This document shows positions 58,196 to 64,000 of a stretch of 64,000 nucleotides of DNA, piece after piece. The stretch is from Strigops habroptila (lineage: Eukaryota; Chordata; Aves; Psittaciformes; Psittacidae), in NCBI RefSeq assembly GCF_004027225.2, contig NC_044290.2:6650906-6714905 (forward strand). The letters are read 5' to 3'. Position 1 is the stretch's first letter; the number at the start of each line of letters is the position of its first letter. Under the pieces are notes generated by a model. It was not told the DNA's origin. It worked only from the letters and a program-made list of their open reading frames with translations, and ran no database searches. The position numbers were made by a program, and so were the translations under genes.

Positions 58196-61100
58196 GCCTG
58201 TGTCGTAGGCAGTGTCACTAAGACATAGTACTAGTGGCACTTTTGAGTTGTGTGGTCTAAAACAGCGTGCTTGCTTTAGACTCTTAAAAGTAGGGTAAAG
58301 TAATTGAGTTCATCTCTTGTAAGCATCTGCGATCGCCATTCATGAAGTCTATGGCAATGGCTTGTGTAGTTGAGAATAAAAATAGCCCAGGTCTAAGATA
58401 TCAGCCCCAGATTTCATTTTAAGTTCTGGAGAGCAAGCGTTAGCCGAGTTCCTGGAGCTCCTCATCACACCAAGCTGCTGCTGCTGCTGGGCTGCCTGCT
58501 CCCTGCTTCATTTTGGGGCATCTGGGCCACCTCTCAGTTCCCTGTTCTAAAACATGCTAAAACTTCTTCATCAAATAGGGACAGTATCTGTCTTTCTGAT
58601 AGAGTTTGTGAGAAAAGCATGAAAGGACTAGAAAGTATTATCAACACGTACGTGGTTCAGGCTTATGTCCCTTTTGGAAAATAAGTAAATTGCAGTCTGA
58701 ATAGAGGGGACCTTAGCTTCCCTGGAAAACATTTCAATACATAAGGAACTGAACACTGACATTGGTAGAGCTGTGTGTGCACAAACCCACCTTCCCCACG
58801 CACAAAGACGCATTAAAGCCAAAAAATTTGTGCAGGACAAAACCAAAAAACCTCCCAAAAACGCATTCTCCCCCAAAGGGGCTTTTAGGCACTGTGCTAG
58901 CCGAAAAGAGGCTTGCAGCTGTGCAGAAAAGCTGTTCCTGGAGATATTCCTAGTACTTAGAGGGAATGAAGACTTCATGCCTGAGGGATCTCCTTGATTA
59001 CATCTCCATTTCGTAGGCGCCATCTACAACTGGTTAGAACCTAAAAATGGTAACTTCTTCTGCACAGAAGAGACAGCAGCTTCTTTTCTGCCCTTTTACC
59101 AGAAAAAGAAGAGGTTTTAACTGACTCTTGCAGATAAATAGCACTTAGAAGAGAGTGTAGCGCTCATGATGGGTCTAGTGTAGGGGTTTGCAGTCACTTT
59201 TCATGCCACGGATCACAAATTAATTAAGAAAACCTTGTCGCTTGGAAACTTCTATTCGCAGTCGCATCAAATCACTGCAGCAGTAACTTGCATGGAAAAA
59301 TAACATTAGGGATATTTTTATTTTTAGCAGTCTTAATGAAATCTAGCAGATGGAAATAAAGAGGAGAAGCCCGTCCTATGTGACTAGCCATCTGTCTGGG
59401 GATCAGCAACAAGTATTTCATGGATCACAGCTAGAAAATTAGTTGGTAATTAATGTCAGTCTTCAAGCTACCTGATAATTCTTCACTCTCATTATTCTAC
59501 TCTATAGAGTGGCTTTCAAATGCCACTCAGAACTTACCCTTAGCTTTAGAGTACTAATCTTTGGGTTGAGCACCAACAGCTCCCTGCAATCTCCCCCTTC
59601 CTCCCTCCTGAACAGAGCTGCAAAGCTGTCAGTGATCACGTAGCCGTCCACTCACCATGAGCTCAACTACCAAGATCCTAAGGACTATTCCAGCTGATCT
59701 AAATTTGCCTTAAAGACATTCATATCCCACCCTTGGTTCTGCATCACACCAAGCACTGGGACCTCTACAAGGCAAGTCATGGAAACCTGGTTACTCGCTT
59801 GAACACGGAGTAAAGAGCTACCATCCAAGCCTAATTTTTTTGTGTTGGGTTTATTACTGACATGTAGCTTTTCCAAGTTCGTTAACTAGCCAGTCTGGAA
59901 TCTCGCCCTTCAAAACCACTCCAATTACTTCTACACACTGCTCAGTTGGAGGAAGCCTCTCTTGTTTAATGACATCCTAAACAGACACACGATCCCGAAC
60001 ACTGCTAAAGGTCACGCAGCCCGAGCTTTTGCAGATGAGATACTTGCTCAGTGTTGTCATCGTTATACCCTCTCAGGGCTCACACATGCTGCATTATGGC
60101 TGCAGTTTGTTCTCCCTTTCCTTTTTGGGAAAATCAATGCCTTGTCACAAGAAGGTTTCTATATTCCACCATCACGGAGTATTGCTTATTCTTCTCTGGG
60201 AAGAGGATATTGTTATCAGGCTGTTTTAACTTTGTTTATTACCTCCATTCTGCCTGCTCCTGCAATTCACTTGATACTGTTTTGATTATTTTTAATGCTA
60301 TAAGAACAGTGCGATCCAAGACTGCACTTTAAGAAATGCCCTGAGGAGCAAAGCCAAGGGAGTCAGCCGCTTGTTTACTGGACTGAGTCCTACCCAATGC
60401 CTTAGGAAATAACCTCTCTTCCTGGAAATCCACATCTAGCTGGTAAAACTCTACTGTATGGCATAAACATAATTAATCTTCATAAAACCCTAAACACACA
60501 ATATCTGAACCTGACATAGCAGGGGGAAATTGTGTTACTGCTCATACAGGGAAAGTGGCCTTACCAACAGAGCATAAATCTGGGGAATTCTGTTTGTAAA
60601 CCTGCTAAGTTTTTGGTTGTGTTTTCTATTACTTTTGCTGCCCTTTGTTTTTTCCTTCCGAATGGGTAAGCAATCTCAGTTTGCTGACAAATACCAAATA
60701 GTTGCACACATGTTTCGGCAGGTATATTTACAAGTCATGGAAATGTCCCCTTGACTCTGCAGCAATAACTTCACCATCTCATCCCCCTTCCTTTCAGCCC
60801 ATTTTAGGTCAGCCAAAAACACTGGTGGTGGCTGTCGTGGCAGCTGGTCCCTCTCAGCATCGCACCTACCAAGGGCGTCGGGGTGGGATTGGGATGTCAG
60901 TTAGAGGGATGCCATCAATCAGACCCTCCCTTCCCACTTCCCTCTGAAAACGCCTGCATGGAAATGAATAAAATCCATCTCCGCTGATCCCCCCCGGCCT
61001 CATCCACCGAGTTGTAAATTAGAGCAGCAGATGTGTGAGTTTGGTGTCACCTTTTCAGCTGAGCCACCACGCCAGCTCTGCGCCATCACCGGCCTCCATG

Positions 61101-64000
61101 CAGCGGCTGGTGGGACAGCCAGGCCCAACCTTGTGGGCTCATGAGCGGTGTTTTGCTTTGATAGAGTTTATCTGCCTACAAAATGAGGATTGTGTATCTT
61201 ACCAACTTAATGGAGAAATGTAAAGATCATCTAATTAACACTCGGAAGGGTTGCTAGAGAACTGCAAAGCGAGAGCTTCTGAGACGGAAAATGCCATTTG
61301 CTTCTTAATGAAGAAATGATGAAGAGATGATCTTAAAAACAAACACACATGCAGTGTGATGTGTCTTCTGCATGTCCTTTCCCATAGCTCAGTTTCTGTT
61401 TTGGTTGCATGTGCGCTTCTGGGCATGCACACACTGGTTGGAGGAGGGATTCAGCATCTTCTGCTTTTTGCTTCCTGGAGGCTGGACAGACACAACACAG
61501 AGATGCTGCTCCGTGTCATCCCCACTTTGCTCCTTCGTTGCACCATTGGCTGCACTTTGGGAATACGTACAGCCAGAAGACTGTCTTCCCTGATATTTCA
61601 TATCCAAATTAAGGCAGTAAGATAGGGCGGCTCCAGACATCTCCCTCCTTTCCTCTTCTCCTAAAATTTCAAGCAGCCAGAAGGCTGCACTGAAACCAAG
61701 ATGAGCAGAATTCCTTCATAAGCTTTATCTAAGTCAAATCCCCCAACACTTAACTCAAAAGTAGTTTTGGAAGAGCTGTCAGCTCTTTGGGGTGGTTTCT
61801 GTTCCAACCCTAGGAACAATGTTGAGCCTTTGGCAACACAGGCAGAACCCCATTGCCCAGAGGGCTCTGATGGCCAGAGGCCAGTGTTGCTAGCAGGTCA
61901 CAGCAAGGCAGAGCTCAGCATGGGCTGCAAAACCTGCCCAAGCTCCAGGGGTGGATAACCTGATCAGCCACACCGTGCCTACTGGCTGACACAGCTGGTT
62001 CAAGACTAGTTTAGTGTTCTGGTCACACACTCGGGTCCCGCTCTGTGCACATCCCTGTTTGCCTCCCAAAGACCATGAGGATCCTTTGCCAGGTCTTATG
62101 TTACACTCTTTTTTCCACCCATCTCAGCCTGCTGTTGGCAGTACTCATAGCAGCAGGCAGGGTTCATTGCAAAACCCACCTCAGCTTTCATGGCCAAATT
62201 AACCTCTCAGCTATCCAGGAACAAGTAACAAAACCTCATGGCTTCATGGGCTCAATGGTCTGTTAATGACGCACAACATAATCATCCTCCCTCTCTGCGC
62301 TGCCATCCCACACAAAGAAATCCAATCCTTTTTATGGTGCATTTAACCTGGAGCTCTACCTCCCTATAGGGATAGGGCTGGGGTTTTTCAAATGAGACCA
62401 CTGGGAATTTGTTGTTCAATTCCAATTGTGTTTCAGGGGGTCTGGTGAATAACTCACAGCCTCTTTTAAAAAATCACGGAACAGCAATGAAGATAATTTG
62501 CAGGTTATCCACAGAGGCAGACTGCTTGATGTTCATTACAATATCAGTTAAATGTTATTTATTTCATTCATTGTCTCATTCTAGCTACTCATTTCCCATG
62601 GAAAGCCAAAGAGTTGAACACATGAGTTGGCTGAACAAGGCTCTTCTTTCAACTGTCATTCTCCATTTAGAAAAAATGCCTAGAAATATCTTTTTCTACA
62701 GTGTCTTAAACTGCCAGCCAGGGCAAACAACGGCTTATTACAGGGAACTCGAATCCAAAGTTTACCACCATTCATGGGGAGCTGGATCCAAGGTTTTGGT
62801 TTGGCTGATGATAAAGAGAGGCGAGCAAAGCCGAGTAAGCCCAGATCCAAACTCCTCCCGGTGTCAGTGGCCAGGGACTGGTCTGCTCCCAGCTTATCTT
62901 CAAAAAGCCCATGGCCTGAAGCAGCAGAACAGAAGCAAAAAGCATTGCTGTTATGAGCAGTAAATAAATATATAAAGTAAGAGCTGCTGTGGTAAAGAAA
63001 ACTTCACCTCAGCAGTGATATTCTGAGCCATCCCGGGTGGCTGGTAGCTAACATCATTCCCGGCTTTTCTGAAAGCTGCAAGTGTTTTCGGGGCCATAAT
63101 CCATCCCAAAGGGCTTCGGTCACTGGTTTAGGTGACATCGAGCACAGCTGCTTGGGGTGCTGGAAAGAGGCAGGAGCAATGCGGACAGTGCGGATGGAGC
63201 TATTTGATCCAAGGAATCCCACTAGCAAGCCCCCACAGGCATCGCTGCCCTGTCTGTAAAAGGGCAGGGAAAGGCACTCTGCAGGGAAGGGGATTACCCG
63301 GAGCTCTGGCTGGATGCTGCTGCAGTGACATAGCCCCCGACCTCCATCACAAACCGAATTCTCTCCCTGATCCCTCATTGCACAGACACAAACATGAACT
63401 GGCCTTTGCAGCTGAAGGAAAAGGGCAACTGGGTTTCTTTTCTCCATCAACCCTGTCCTGACCATTCAGATGCTGTGAGTTAGAAATCCTTTTTGAAGCC
63501 TGAAGTTCAACTAGTTCCCTGCCATTGACCTTTTAATGTCAATAGTGGAGGACTGTTTTTATTGCGGTAATGGTAAGAAACTATAAAAGATAAAAAAAAC
63601 CAAAGCCCAGATTTTCTTTTAGTAAGACAATGCCAGAAGGCAGATAGAGAAAAAAGACTGAAGCCTTCACACAGATATAATTACACTGCAGAAAACTCCA
63701 TCCTACTCCTCAGCACTGAAATTCTCTTTTCCAGTAAAACGTGCCTACTGAGCTGGGGTGTTTCCCAAATGAAAGCAAGCTGCTGAGACATGTTTTTGGA
63801 TGCCATTCCAATGGGCATGCACATGAATGCTCTGTTGAACCTCTGTCTCCCAAGCACTTCTTAGCTAAATACCTGGGAGCTGCTGGAGCTGATAGCATTG
63901 AGGATCCTTGTAGGACAGATCCTTCAAAACCACTTAAAAATCAGAATATAAGCAAGCCAGCTCCTGCTGGTATGGTTTTACCTGCCCTTGCCAAAACATT
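58196..64000. other. Non-coding right end
   Basis: No supported gene to the window edge. A (CTG)-type run is at 58472-58488. The longest frame (62409-62963 plus, 184 codons) has no recognisable domain or coding-like conservation that I can see. No SPAG9 exon was recognised. Confidence 0.5.

Noticed and set aside
62409..62963. 184-codon plus-strand frame
   Set aside because: No recognisable domain, no supporting splice or family signal, and nested alternative frames; length is within chance for 51 kb of six-frame sequence.
1..64000. CRISPR arrays, tRNA or rRNA genes, prokaryotic operons
   Set aside because: No regularly spaced repeats of array type, no cloverleaf or rRNA motifs noticed, and the genome type is vertebrate.

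Overview
This window is vertebrate nuclear DNA, almost certainly from a bird. It carries one recognisable protein-coding gene, TOB1, on the minus strand with a conserved protein, a spliced 5' UTR and a CpG-island promoter. It also carries several truncated 3' ends of CR1 retrotransposons, the dominant interspersed repeat of birds and other sauropsids. Everything else is AT-rich non-coding sequence. There is no sign of bacterial, plasmid or viral gene organisation. The many short open frames have no codon structure or family resemblance that I can defend.

Layout. 1-6.85 kb: flank downstream of TOB1, with one CR1 fragment and a 38-base element that recurs inside the TOB1 3' UTR. 6.85-8.81 kb: terminal TOB1 exon (3' UTR, the whole 326-codon CDS, and part of the 5' UTR). 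8.815-11.469 kb: a single 5' UTR intron with a consensus donor and a plausible acceptor; a perfect CArG box lies just upstream of the acceptor. About 10.8-12.7 kb: CpG island with a TATA-like box, CCAAT, GC/KLF boxes and CRE half-sites oriented for TOB1. Farther out (12.33-12.40 kb) a phased pair of inverted CCAAT boxes plus a CRE-like site looks like a second core promoter firing the other way. 12.7-64 kb: about 51 kb with no supported gene, holding five CR1 fragments, a long polypurine (GGGAA)n tract, a few palindromes and small tandem repeats, and some segments whose motif content suggests conserved regulatory DNA.

Interpretation. In human the order is WFIKKN2 - TOB1 - TOB1-AS1 - SPAG9. 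If synteny holds, the long right-hand region is the TOB1-SPAG9 intergenic interval and may hold TOB1 regulatory elements and a divergent lncRNA. I found no convincing new biological system. The best leads are the duplicated 3' UTR element, the apparent bidirectional promoter, and an octamer/homeodomain/SOX motif cluster at 52.75-52.84 kb. Splice sites, transcript ends and regulatory calls are read from sequence alone and are inference.
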